From positions 1-54,174 of the forward strand of contig NZ_JBLYZJ010000015.1 in the NCBI RefSeq assembly GCF_048551375.1: a stretch of DNA of 54,174 nt, read 5' to 3'. The notes beneath the pieces are model-generated. The model saw nothing but the letters and a program-made list of their open reading frames with translations, did no database searches and was not told the DNA's origin. Positions 44,025 through 51,906 of the stretch are shown piece after piece; the first letter of the stretch is position 1, and every line of letters begins with the position of its first letter. Position numbers and translations under genes: made by a program. This DNA is from Faucicola sp048551375. Lineage in GTDB: Bacteria > Pseudomonadota > Gammaproteobacteria > Pseudomonadales > Moraxellaceae.

Positions 44025-44050
44025 AAAAGACAGCCGAAACTGTCTTTTTT
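44023..44050. terminator. Bidirectional terminator
   Basis: AAAAAAGACAG and CTGTCTTTTTT form an 11-bp stem with a six-base loop between the convergent secreted-protein and peroxiredoxin genes. Confidence 0.92.
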
Positions 44051-44072
44051 ACTCAACCAACAATCATTTCAC

Positions 44073-44810
44073 TTAAGCAAAATATTTTTGCAAATCATCA
44101 TTGCCACCGATATATTTACCACCGATAAACACCTGTGGCACGGTTTCACGCCCTGTAATCGCACGAATTGAAGTCATCGTCACATTACCACCCAACACGA
44201 TTTCTTCAAAATTAAAGCCTTTTTCTTGCAATGTCTTTTTAGCATTCGCACAATGCGGACAGCCCGTTTTGGTAAAAATCGTCACTGACGGTTTATCTTG
44301 CCAATTTGGGTCGATATGCTTAATCATGGTATCCGCATCCGACACTTCAAACGGGTCATCGCTGTCACTGTCTTGTGGTTCGTCAAAGATTTTCACGATT
44401 TTACCGTCATCCACAAGCATCGAATAACGCCATGAGCGTTTGCCAAAGCCAATCGCCGAATCATCAATCAAGCGTCCCATTGCCTCGGTAAACTCGCCAT
44501 TGCCATCAGGAATCACGGTCACGTTGGCACACGCTTGGTCTTTCGCCCATGCGTTCATCACAAAAGTATCATTCACCGATACGCAGATGATGTCATCAAT
44601 GCCTTGCTTTTTGAACTCGCCTGCCAACTCATTGTAGCGTGGTAAATGGAATGATGAACAAGTTGGGGTAAACGCTCCAGGTAGGGCAAATAGCACCACT
44701 TTTTTGCCTTTAAATAAGTCGTCTGTGGTAATGGCTTTCCATTCGCCATTTTTTTGGGTTTGAAAGGTTACATTCGGCACAGATTTGCCAGTCATATCGT
44801 TAAAAGCCAT
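44073..44810 (-). CDS. Hybrid peroxiredoxin-glutaredoxin
   Basis: This 245-residue fusion has a Prx5-type peroxiredoxin domain (about 1-165) with the peroxidatic Cys in PGAFTPTCSSFH and SRxR-type context in GFGKRSWRYSML. It also has a C-terminal glutaredoxin domain (about 172-245) with active site TGCPHCANAK and TVPQVFIGG. It should reduce peroxides with electrons from glutathione via its own glutaredoxin. This fits the presence of gshA in the same region. Such hybrids are known in Haemophilus, Neisseria and relatives. It is monocistronic and convergent with the preceding gene pair. Confidence 0.93.
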   Translation of the reverse strand: MAFNDMTGKSVPNVTFQTQKNGEWKAITTDDLFKGKKVVLFALPGAFTPTCSSFHLPRYNELAGEFKKQGIDDIICVSVNDTFVMNAWAKDQACANVTVIPDGNGEFTEAMGRLIDDSAIGFGKRSWRYSMLVDDGKIVKIFDEPQDSDSDDPFEVSDADTMIKHIDPNWQDKPSVTIFTKTGCPHCANAKKTLQEKGFNFEEIVLGGNVTMTSIRAITGRETVPQVFIGGKYIGGNDDLQKYFA

Positions 44811-45086
44811 GTTGTTTTTCCTTTTTTAATGTGATTGTTGTGTAATTAGGTTTTATTGCTTCATCATTATACAAATAAAATCGGTAAAAGAATGTAAGTT
44901 GACTTATCAAATCGTTAATGATTAATATTTATTTTTCTCATTGATAGTATATTCTCGATTTGTTTTATAAAAAATAAGCCCATAACATTCGCACACTTTT
45001 AAAAATTTGCCAAAATCAGTTATGATAGGCGAAATTTTTACATTTTCATTTGTTAAATTCATTAAGACTAACGCCAATATATAACG

Positions 45087-45163
45087 TGTAGGTTGGGTGG
45101 AAGTATGACACCCAACATAAATTATTGATAATGTTGGGTTTCGCAAACTCAACCCAACCTACA
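45087..45163. repeat. TAGGTTGGGT inverted-repeat element
   Basis: A 77-base element has perfect 12-base inverted ends TGTAGGTTGGGT and ACCCAACCTACA. Internal hairpins share the ACCCAACAT/ATGTTGGGT motif. Fragments are at about 11112-11145 and 36605-36634. The element lies in the 394-base gap before yajQ, followed by a GTAAGTCCTA fragment at about 45175. Nothing else was recognised in that gap. Confidence 0.75.
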
Positions 45164-45204
45164 TTATATGCAAAGTCGTAAGTCCTATTTTATAAGGAAA
45201 AATC

Positions 45205-45693
45205 ATGCCGTCATTTGATATTGTTTCAGAACTTCAGACTTTTGAAGTCAAACACGCTGTACAAAATACCGAAAAAGAAATCGCCACTCGCTTTGATTTT
45301 AAAGGCAGTGATATCAAGGTTGAACTCAATGAAAAAGACAAAAAAATTACCATCACCGCAGACAATGATTTGCAAATGGAAAACGTGTATGCCATGTTAG
45401 AGAAAAATTTAATCAAGCGTGGTGTGGATTTGCAGTCGCTTGACCCAAAAGAAAATCAAGGCTCAGGCAAGCAAATGAAAAAAGTCGTTGATTTAAAAGA
45501 CGGCTTGGACGGTGATACTGCCAAGAAAATCAGCAAGGCGTTAAAAGAGTCGGATTTGAAGGTATCTGCTAGTATTCAAGGTGACAAAGTGCGAGTGACC
45601 GATAAGAAACGAGATACGCTTCAGCAGGCGATGGCGTTTTTGAAAGAAAAACAGTTTGGTGTGCCTTTGCAATTTAATAATTTTAAAGACTAA
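45205..45693 (+). CDS. yajQ: YajQ-family nucleotide-binding protein
   Basis: YajQ proteins bind nucleotides; members in other proteobacteria act as cyclic di-GMP effectors. The 162-residue product is a full-length match, starting MPSFDIVSELQTFEVKHA and including the segment TRFDFKGSDIKVELNEKDK, then VVDLKDGLDGDTAKKISK, and ending PLQFNNFKD. Two ferredoxin-like halves are expected. AAGGA-like sequence about eight bases upstream supports the start. It is monocistronic, flanked by the TAGGTTGGGT element upstream and a strong terminator downstream. Confidence 0.95.
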   Translation: MPSFDIVSELQTFEVKHAVQNTEKEIATRFDFKGSDIKVELNEKDKKITITADNDLQMENVYAMLEKNLIKRGVDLQSLDPKENQGSGKQMKKVVDLKDGLDGDTAKKISKALKESDLKVSASIQGDKVRVTDKKRDTLQQAMAFLKEKQFGVPLQFNNFKD

Positions 45694-45708
45694 ATTTTTC
45701 CCAATAAG

Positions 45709-45739
45709 AAAGGCTTTATCACATGATAAAGCCTTTTTT
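45709..45739. terminator. Bidirectional terminator between yajQ and hisB
   Basis: AAAGGCTTTATC and GATAAAGCCTTT with a four-base loop are followed by T on the plus strand. The two genes converge here. Confidence 0.92.
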
Positions 45740-45747
45740 GTTGGATT

Positions 45748-46356
45748 TTATAAGCTTTCTTTTGTACTTGGCAATCTATCTAACGCCCTTTCATCATATT
45801 CCACCGCCATACGTAATGCCCTTGCAAACGCCTTAAAGGTGCTTTCAATTTGATGATGGCTGTTTTTGCCTTTCAAATTATCCAAATGCACCGTCACCAT
45901 CGCATGATTGACAAAGCCATAAAAAAACTCACTAAACAAATCCACATCAAACGAACCAATCATCGCACGAGTAAACGGAATATCCATGTGCAAACCAGGG
46001 CGACCCGAAATATCCACCACCGCACGGCTCAAGCTCTCATCAAGTGGGGCATAAAAATGCCCATAACGAACAATGCCTTTTTTGTCGCTAATCGCTTGTT
46101 TAAAGGCTTGCCCTAGCGTAATACCGACATCTTCAACGCTGTGATGGTCGTCAATGTGTGTATCGCCGTGACACTTGATATCAAGGTCAATCAAGCCGTG
46201 GCGTTTGATTTGGTCGAGCATATGGTCAAGAAATGGCACACCTGTGTCAATCGTGCCAACGCCTGTCCCATCAAGGTTGATAGAAACCGTAATTTGGGTT
46301 TCGGCGGTGTTACGTTCGACTGTGGCGGTGCGTGGTGGGCGAGGGGTAAGCGTCAT
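45748..46356 (-). CDS. hisB: Imidazoleglycerol-phosphate dehydratase
   Basis: HisB dehydrates imidazoleglycerol phosphate to imidazoleacetol phosphate in histidine synthesis. The 202-residue product is the monofunctional form, with FLDHMLDQIKRHG, the metal-binding DDHHSVEDVGI (about 75-85) and a second conserved region SHHQIESTFKAFARALR. It has no fused histidinol-phosphatase domain, unlike the enterobacterial enzyme. No other his gene lies beside it. Its upstream region is filled by the nested repeats at 46431-46651. Confidence 0.96.
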   Translation of the reverse strand: MTLTPRPPRTATVERNTAETQITVSINLDGTGVGTIDTGVPFLDHMLDQIKRHGLIDLDIKCHGDTHIDDHHSVEDVGITLGQAFKQAISDKKGIVRYGHFYAPLDESLSRAVVDISGRPGLHMDIPFTRAMIGSFDVDLFSEFFYGFVNHAMVTVHLDNLKGKNSHHQIESTFKAFARALRMAVEYDERALDRLPSTKESL

Positions 46357-46430
46357 GGTTTGTCCTTTAACATTGGTATGTTGATAGAGGTGGGCGTAAA
46401 TGGTTGTTTCAACTTAGAAATAAGACGAAG

Positions 46431-46651
46431 TTTGTAGGGGCGTATTGCATACGCCCAAAATGGCAAAGTATGCTTCGTATTAGGACTTACGCAATTTTAA
46501 AATATCGTTTCTTTACAAAGACGCTAGACCCCTGCATACGCAGGGGTGACGAGTAATTTAAATTTGGTCGTCATTCCTGCGAATGCAGGAATCCAGTGTC
46601 TTTTGCGTAAGTCCTACGTATTTGAATTCACTATCAATACGCCCCTACAAA
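46431..46651. repeat. Three-layer nested inverted repeats between def and hisB
   Basis: The outermost arms are exact 17-base inverted copies, 46431-46447 and 46635-46651, both built on TTTGTAGGGGCGTATTG. Inside are exact 14-base inverted copies TAGGACTTACGCAA (46481-46494) and TTGCGTAAGTCCTA (46603-46616). Innermost is the 87-base element at 46517-46603. A GGGCGTA palindrome is at 46437-46456. Each layer is a repeat found alone elsewhere in the window. Confidence 0.8.
46517..46603. repeat. 87-bp MITE-like element (copy A)
   Basis: It has imperfect 19-base inverted ends (AAAGACGCTAGACCCCTGC against the complement of the right end) and two internal hairpins, CCCCTGC...GCAGGGG and ATTCCTGC...GCAGGAAT. 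A second copy of equal length is at 51675-51761. No transposase gene is nearby. Confidence 0.8.
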
Positions 46652-46654
46652 CAA

Positions 46655-47185
46655 TTACATTTTGGTATGTTCTGCATCTTTTTCACGTTGTTTGATGACT
46701 TTTCGTACTTTATCTCTGGCTCGGTCTTGTTTGAGCTTGGATAAATAATCCACAAATAATTTACCATTTAAATGATCCATTTCGTGCTGAATACACACCG
46801 CCAGCATTCCTTCGGCTTCTTCTTCAAATGCCTTGCCGTCTTTATCCATCGCCTCGATTTTGACACGTTTTGGGCGGTCAACTTTGTCATAAAAATCTGG
46901 CACAGATAGACAGCCTTCTTCATAGGTGAATAAATCTTCTACTAAAGGCGTGATTTTTGGGTTGATAAATACTCGAGGTTGGTTGCCTTCTTCGGATAAA
47001 TCCATGACAATCAGCTGAATATGTTCATCAATTTGGGTGGCAGCCAAGCCGATACCTTTCGAGGCATACATGGTGGCAAACATATCATCAATTAATTGGT
47101 GGAGCGATTCATCAAAGACGGTCACAGGTTTAGCAATCGTGCGAAGGCGTGGGTCAGGGTAGCTCAAAATCGTGCGTAAGGTCAT
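46655..47185 (-). CDS. def: Peptide deformylase
   Basis: Def removes the formyl group from new N-termini. The 176-residue product has the three family motifs: GIGLAATQ (about 45-52), EGCLSVP (about 91-97, metal-binding Cys) and QHEMDHLNGKLF (about 133-144, two His ligands and the catalytic Glu). ATG 47185 with GGTGA six bases upstream is the expected start; the frame extends 24 codons further but into repeat sequence. A charged C-terminal tail is present. It is divergent from the LysM gene and is not next to fmt, its frequent partner, which is at 5 kb. Confidence 0.95.
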   Translation of the reverse strand: MTLRTILSYPDPRLRTIAKPVTVFDESLHQLIDDMFATMYASKGIGLAATQIDEHIQLIVMDLSEEGNQPRVFINPKITPLVEDLFTYEEGCLSVPDFYDKVDRPKRVKIEAMDKDGKAFEEEAEGMLAVCIQHEMDHLNGKLFVDYLSKLKQDRARDKVRKVIKQREKDAEHTKM

Positions 47186-47683
47186 AATTTCACCGTAGTT
47201 ATTAACATTTTCATCAAATAGTTGCTTTAATCCCCCCTTGCGGAATATATTCCTCACCTTTTAGAAAAGGGGGACTTCTCTCCTCGTATCAAGTTTATGT
47301 TTGAGCAAGCCCCCTCTTTCATAAACAGGGGGTTGGGGGAGATTTAGACAATGGATGAATAAGGCTTACTATTCCATTATCAAAATAATATCAGTCGTAG
47401 CATAGGTTAACGTAAACCGCCCAAATTAGCTACTGTCTTACCCCTTTATGCTGGCTAAAAATGGGTTTTACAATACAAATGATGAATCAGTGGGATTGGA
47501 CTTTCCAATTATCGCTAAAAATGCCAATTTTTATAAACAAATCTTGTAAAATATCGGTGATTTTATGCTATGCTAATTAAAATTTACATGGTGTAAATAA
47601 TAAGTAATTTTACACAACATATTGCTACAAATGACAATATCATTTTATGGTGCTTATTTTCATTCAATAAGAGCATTTTTCCT
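47186..47683. other. Divergent def / LysM intergenic region with repeats
   Basis: This 498-base gap holds C- and G-rich inverted stretches at about 47230-47272 and a copy of the AAGCCCC...GGGGGAGATT repeat at 47307-47344 (the other is at 30182). The right half is AT-rich and should hold the LysM-gene promoter. No RNA gene was recognised. Confidence 0.5.
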
Positions 47684-48793
47684 ATGAAATCAAACATTAA
47701 AACTTCATTAAAACAATTAGCGACTGCCACACTGGCATTGACCGCCTTAACTATTAGCACCGTTGCCACTGCCAATAATCCACCGCCTCGCATCAAAGCC
47801 GATGCCCCCAATCGCTATGTGGTCAAAAAAGGCGATACCCTTTGGGATATTTCTGGTAAATTTTTGGAAAGCCCTTGGCGATGGAAAGAGATTTGGGCGA
47901 CCAATAAACAAATCAAAAATCCGCACCTGATTTATCCAAAAGATGTCTTGATTTTATGCGTGATTAAAGGACAAAAACTGGTCGGTGTCGATACAGGTGA
48001 GGGCTGTGCAGGGGTAGAAAAAGCCATGACAGCACCACCGCCTCCTGTGGCACAACAAACTGTCAGTATGGCAGGCAGTGTGCCACCCATTCCGCTATCA
48101 GCGATTGAAGTATGGCTTGACCGCACCATCATTGTCAATCCAACGGATTTTAACAACACACCATATGTGTTAGCCTCAAAAAATAAAAATATTGTCACAG
48201 GTGAGGGCAATAAAATTTATACCAAAGGCGTACCGCTGATTGTCGGTCAACGTTATGGCGTGTATCGTGAAGGCGAACCCTACATTGACCCAGCCACCAA
48301 GCAAGTATTGGCGTTAGAAGTCACCCAAGTGGCTTCAGGTGTGGTGACCAGTGTTGCACCCAATGGCGTATCTAGCCTTGAGCTAAAAAAATCTTACGGT
48401 CAAGAAGTGCGTGAAGGCGACCGTGTGTTTGTTGAAGTCGGTCATTATTTACCGCCTGCGTTTTATCCCAAGCCAGCCACTGTTTCTCGTGGTGGACGTG
48501 TGATTCGTTTGATGAGTTCGATTAGCAGTGTGGGACGTGATGGCGTGATTGCCATTAATCTCGGTAGTCGAGATGGGGCGAGTGCAGGTGATGTGCTAGC
48601 CGTTTATCAAAAAGGGTCATTGGTACAAGATAATTTTGCCAAAATCAAAGGCGGTGCAGTGCGTCTACCGAGCGAGCAGATTGGTCATGTGATGGTATTC
48701 AAAACCTTTGATAATATCAGCTATGCGTATGTCTTGGATGCTGAATCTCCCATTCATAGCGATGATTACTTACTGCCTGCGGTGGGTCACTAA
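47684..48793 (+). CDS. Secreted LysM-domain protein
   Basis: The 369-residue product has a signal peptide (about 1-30, ending VATA) and one LysM domain, YVVKKGDTLWDISGKFLESP, at about 44-95, ending in the typical YPKDVLIL. The remaining 270 residues are strand-rich with no named domain in view. LysM binds peptidoglycan, so the protein is probably a periplasmic or outer-membrane cell-wall-associated protein. A LysM gene immediately before dprA and tsaC is a common gammaproteobacterial arrangement, which supports orthology with those proteins. The ribosome site is weak. Confidence 0.9.
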   Translation: MKSNIKTSLKQLATATLALTALTISTVATANNPPPRIKADAPNRYVVKKGDTLWDISGKFLESPWRWKEIWATNKQIKNPHLIYPKDVLILCVIKGQKLVGVDTGEGCAGVEKAMTAPPPPVAQQTVSMAGSVPPIPLSAIEVWLDRTIIVNPTDFNNTPYVLASKNKNIVTGEGNKIYTKGVPLIVGQRYGVYREGEPYIDPATKQVLALEVTQVASGVVTSVAPNGVSSLELKKSYGQEVREGDRVFVEVGHYLPPAFYPKPATVSRGGRVIRLMSSISSVGRDGVIAINLGSRDGASAGDVLAVYQKGSLVQDNFAKIKGGAVRLPSEQIGHVMVFKTFDNISYAYVLDAESPIHSDDYLLPAVGH

Positions 48794-48815
48794 ACCCAAC
48801 TTACGATTTGGTTAA

Positions 48816-48829
48816 ATGCGTAAGTCCTA
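48816..48829. repeat. GCGTAAGTCCTA repeat fragment
   Basis: ATGCGTAAGTCCTA lies 22 bases after the LysM gene stop and matches the 14-mer family at all but one position. Confidence 0.6.
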
Positions 48830-48894
48830 AATAACTTACTATTATCAAAAAATGGGTTGTGATTCAGCCCATTTTTTATGGATGACGAATAATA

Positions 48895-50166
48895 ATGCCT
48901 TTAACCCACCCCCAACACGCTGTCCTTACCTTATGGTATTTGGTGAACATGTCGGTCAGTAGTTATGCCAAACTGATTGCCCAGTTTGGCAGTGCCGAAC
49001 ACGCCCTTGGTATGGTGGTCAGTGATTGGCAAGCGTTGTCGTTACACACCAGTCATCTGACACGCTTTGGGGCGTTTATTGAGCAAGGACGACAATCGGC
49101 TGTGGTTGATACGATGCGATACCAATTATTGCAAGGTGAGTATCAACTGGTATTTTATGATGACCCATTGTATCCCCCCAGTCTAAAAGATATTTTTGAC
49201 CCACCGCCATTGCTATTTTATCAAGGCAATTTACAAGCCCTATCCATGCCCCAATTGGCGATTGTCGGTAGTCGTGATCATACCGCCCACGCCAGTAAAA
49301 TCGCCTTTGATATGGCTCAGTTTTTGGCATATGAAGGCTTATGGATTACCAGTGGCATGGCAGAGGGGATTGATACTTACGCCCATCAAGGGGCATTGAG
49401 CCAAACCGACCCTAGCAAACAAGGACGCACGGTGGCGGTTTTGGGCAATGGCATTCGCCAATGTTACCCCAAACGCAATTTGACGCTCAAGCAACACATC
49501 ATTGCCAATGGTGGCTGTGTGGTGACTGAGTTATTACCTGATACCCCAGCCTCCAAATATACTTTCCCCAACCGTAATCGCCTTGTCGCAGGGCTAAGTT
49601 TAGCCACCTTGGTGGTGGAAGCCAGTCTGGGCAGTGGTTCGTTGATTACCGCTCGCTTGACCAACGAACAGGGCAAACAAGTTTTTGCGATTCCCAGTCA
49701 TATTGACAATGTCAATGCCAAAGGCTGTCATCAGTTGATTCGAGAAGGGGCGACCTTGATTGACCATCCGATGCAAATTTTGGAAGATTTGGCGATGTTT
49801 AAATCGCCTTTTGTCGAAACGCCTTTTATCGAAAATAGTCACAATGACCTAGCCAAAAATGCTGATAAAAAACCGCCTGTTAACCCCCAGCCTATTTTAG
49901 AAAACCCAACGCCAGTGATTGTCCCTATTGATAGCGACAGTATTAGCCCAACTAAGCCCCCTACCTTTGAGCAAAATCTGAGTGAGGATATTCCCAAGCA
50001 TTTATTGATTTTGTTAAACCAACTCGATTGGGTAGGGCAAGATATGGATAGTTTGATTGCCAAAACAGGGCTAGATATCGCCACATTGTCTGGGCAATTG
50101 ATTGAACTAGAAATTATGGGAATGGCGATGAGCCAAGCAGGGCTGTATTTACGGTGTCGTTTATGA
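48895..50166 (+). CDS. dprA: DNA-processing protein DprA
   Basis: DprA binds incoming single-stranded DNA and loads RecA during natural transformation. The 423-residue protein has an N-terminal helical region (about 1-70), the Rossmann-like DprA domain (about 95-300) with LAIVGSRDHTAHASK, TSGMAEGIDTYAHQGAL, TVAVLGNGI and AGLSLATLVVEASLGSGS, a linker rich in Pro, and a C-terminal winged-helix domain (about 355-420). The gene is the second in a LysM-dprA-tsaC run and overlaps tsaC by four bases. It agrees with the natural competence common in Moraxellaceae. Confidence 0.95.
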   Translation: MPLTHPQHAVLTLWYLVNMSVSSYAKLIAQFGSAEHALGMVVSDWQALSLHTSHLTRFGAFIEQGRQSAVVDTMRYQLLQGEYQLVFYDDPLYPPSLKDIFDPPPLLFYQGNLQALSMPQLAIVGSRDHTAHASKIAFDMAQFLAYEGLWITSGMAEGIDTYAHQGALSQTDPSKQGRTVAVLGNGIRQCYPKRNLTLKQHIIANGGCVVTELLPDTPASKYTFPNRNRLVAGLSLATLVVEASLGSGSLITARLTNEQGKQVFAIPSHIDNVNAKGCHQLIREGATLIDHPMQILEDLAMFKSPFVETPFIENSHNDLAKNADKKPPVNPQPILENPTPVIVPIDSDSISPTKPPTFEQNLSEDIPKHLLILLNQLDWVGQDMDSLIAKTGLDIATLSGQLIELEIMGMAMSQAGLYLRCRL

Positions 50167-50795
50167 AAATTTTTAATCCAACAACCTTTAATCCAACGAC
50201 TTATGACCAAGCCTGTGAATGGTTAGATAATGGCAATTTATTAGCTTATCCTACCGAAGCTGTATGGGGGATTGGTTGCGACCCATTTAATGAGCAAGCG
50301 GTGTTAAAATTGCTTGAAATCAAAGATAGACCGATGGAAAAAGGCTTAATTGTCATTACCGCCAGCCCTACTTTTATCCAAGAATTTTTACAGCCGTTAC
50401 CAGTGAAAAGTCAGCGACAGATTATTGAAAGTTGGCAAGGTTATCCCAATACCTCTGACCAAGCAACAACATGGCTATTTCCTATTCCAACAGATTTAAC
50501 CAAATCTATTCCAAATTGGGTGACAGGCGGGCGAGATAATTTGGCAATTCGAGTGATTAATCACCCAAATATTGCTGAACTCTGCCAAGTCATTGCCAAA
50601 CACAGTCCAAACAATCCCTACGGTTTTTTAGTTTCCACCAGTTGCAATCCCAGTGGCGAAGCCCCTGCCACCACATTCGCCCAAGCCCAAGCCTATTTTG
50701 GTGATACGATTGGTTATTTTGATGCCCCAACGCTCGGTTATACCCAACCCAGTCAAATTAAAGATGCTTTAACAGGGCAAATCGTCCGAGATTAA
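50163..50795 (+). CDS. tsaC: Threonylcarbamoyl-AMP synthase
   Basis: TsaC makes threonylcarbamoyl-AMP for the t6A modification of tRNA. The 210-residue product has the YrdC/Sua5 signature LAYPTEAVWGIGCDPFN near residue 25, KDRPMEKGLIVI near 56 and the C-terminal STSCNPSGEAPATT. I use ATG 50163, which overlaps the dprA stop as ATGA; a GTG three codons earlier is possible. A short repeated NPTT motif occurs near the start. It is the last gene of the LysM-dprA-tsaC run. Confidence 0.94.
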   Translation: MKIFNPTTFNPTTYDQACEWLDNGNLLAYPTEAVWGIGCDPFNEQAVLKLLEIKDRPMEKGLIVITASPTFIQEFLQPLPVKSQRQIIESWQGYPNTSDQATTWLFPIPTDLTKSIPNWVTGGRDNLAIRVINHPNIAELCQVIAKHSPNNPYGFLVSTSCNPSGEAPATTFAQAQAYFGDTIGYFDAPTLGYTQPSQIKDALTGQIVRD

Positions 50796-50866
50796 CGGTG
50801 ATTTTCGGCTCATAGCAAATTTAAGCACAGGAAAAGCCCCTTCACTCGCCTTTTCTTTCCCTCCCC

Positions 50867-50894
50867 CTTGAAATCTTTCACCGCAACCATTATC
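50867..50894 (+). promoter_or_regulatory. Possible sigma-32 promoter of grpE
   Basis: CTTGAAA (50867-50873) and CCATTATC (50887-50894) are 13 bases apart and resemble the heat-shock consensus CTTGAAA-N13-CCCCATNT. The site lies 174 bases upstream of grpE. Confidence 0.45.
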
Positions 50895-50947
50895 AACAAG
50901 TTATTAGCAATTTTATTATGGTTTTCTCAAAAATAAATAAGATAGTA

Positions 50948-50967
50948 GGGGCGTATTGAATACGCCC
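50948..50967. repeat. GGGCGTA palindromic repeat (copy 5)
   Basis: GGGGCGTATTGAATACGCCC is a member of the family at 1561 and the others, lying in the tsaC-grpE gap. Confidence 0.7.
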
Positions 50968-51067
50968 TTTCATCAACATCTTGTTTTAAATTGAATGAAC
51001 TATAAATTGTCATTTTTATAAATTATCAACTGATGTTTTATCAAAAAGAGAATTCAAGGAGTTTGTT

Positions 51068-51643
51068 ATGAGTCAAAACGAGCAACAACGTCAAGAACAA
51101 CTGTCGCAAACCGAAGCCACTTCAACTGTATTGGGCGAAGCGATGGGTGACTTTGACCCACAAGGCGATGCGATTGTCGAAAGCCAAACTGACCTTGACC
51201 AATACCATGCGCGTATTGCCGAGCTAGAAGGGCAAGTCAAAGAGGCGAAAGAAGCCCACGCCCGTGCCAATGCCGAAGCCTACAACGCTCGCAACCGCAT
51301 GGAACAAGAAACCGAAAAAACCAAAAAATTCGCCCTAGAACGCTTTGCCAAAGACTTGCTCGATGTGGTTGATAACCTCGAACGTGCGTTGCAAGCCAGT
51401 CAAGACCAAAACGACCCTGTGTTACAAGGCGTGCAGTTGACCCACAAATCACTCCTTAGCTTATTAGAAAAAAATCATATCCAAGTCGTTGACCCACAAG
51501 GCGATGATTTTAATGCCGATTTACATGAAGCCGTTGGCATTGACCCAGCCACCCCAGCAGGTAAAGTCGGACAAGTATTACAAAAAGGCTACACCTTGCA
51601 CGAGCGTCTATTACGCCCTGCGATGGTGCGAGTAGGGCAGTAA
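51068..51643 (+). CDS. grpE: Nucleotide exchange factor GrpE
   Basis: GrpE releases ADP from DnaK. The 191-residue product has an acidic Gln-rich N-terminus, a long coiled-coil helix (about 40-95, including RIAELEGQVKEAKEAHARAN) and the C-terminal four-helix and beta-wing part with LLDVVDNLERAL and KVGQVLQKGYTLHERLLRPA followed by MVRV. AAGGAG seven bases before the ATG supports the start. It lies upstream of dnaK, with a 263-base gap holding an MITE-like element and a likely dnaK promoter, so the two genes are probably not one simple transcript. Confidence 0.96.
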   Translation: MSQNEQQRQEQLSQTEATSTVLGEAMGDFDPQGDAIVESQTDLDQYHARIAELEGQVKEAKEAHARANAEAYNARNRMEQETEKTKKFALERFAKDLLDVVDNLERALQASQDQNDPVLQGVQLTHKSLLSLLEKNHIQVVDPQGDDFNADLHEAVGIDPATPAGKVGQVLQKGYTLHERLLRPAMVRVGQ

Positions 51644-51674
51644 TTTTTTAAATTAATAAGTATTATTGCATTAC

Positions 51675-51761
51675 AAAGACGCTAGACCCCTGCCTACGCA
51701 GGGGTGACAGATGTTAAAAAATTTGTCGTCATTCCTGCGAATGCAGGAATCCAGTGTCTTT
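51675..51761. repeat. 87-bp MITE-like element (copy B)
   Basis: The same length, ends and two-hairpin layout as copy A (46517-46603). It begins 31 bases after the grpE stop and lies before the dnaK promoter, where its hairpins could end or stabilise the grpE transcript. Confidence 0.8.
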
Positions 51762-51810
51762 AGTCAAGATGGAAGATTTTATTTTTAGCAAGATAAAATT
51801 TTTAAAAATT

Positions 51811-51842
51811 GGCTTGAAAAAAACTTATCCACAACCTATATA
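51811..51842 (+). promoter_or_regulatory. Sigma-32-type promoter of dnaK
   Basis: GGCTTGAAA (51811-51819) is an excellent -35 match. CCTATATA (51835-51842) lies 15 bases downstream as a fair -10. A consensus DnaA box, TTATCCACA (51825-51833), fills the spacer. Confidence 0.6.
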
Positions 51843-51906
51843 CCTATATATTAATTAATCAAATCAGGGCATACGCCCAAACAACATTTTAAAATTGGAG
51901 TAAATT

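Noticed and set aside
44922..45152. Open frame of 76 codons on the minus strand
   Set aside because: It runs through the TAGGTTGGGT repeat element, has no ribosome site and shows no recognisable protein features.
46517..46603. CRISPR-like repeat in the region of short palindromes
   Set aside because: There is no regular spacing of repeats and no cas gene; the structure is of MITE type.
47584..47811. Open frame on the minus strand across the LysM gene start
   Set aside because: It is antisense to a clear signal peptide and LysM domain and has no features of its own.
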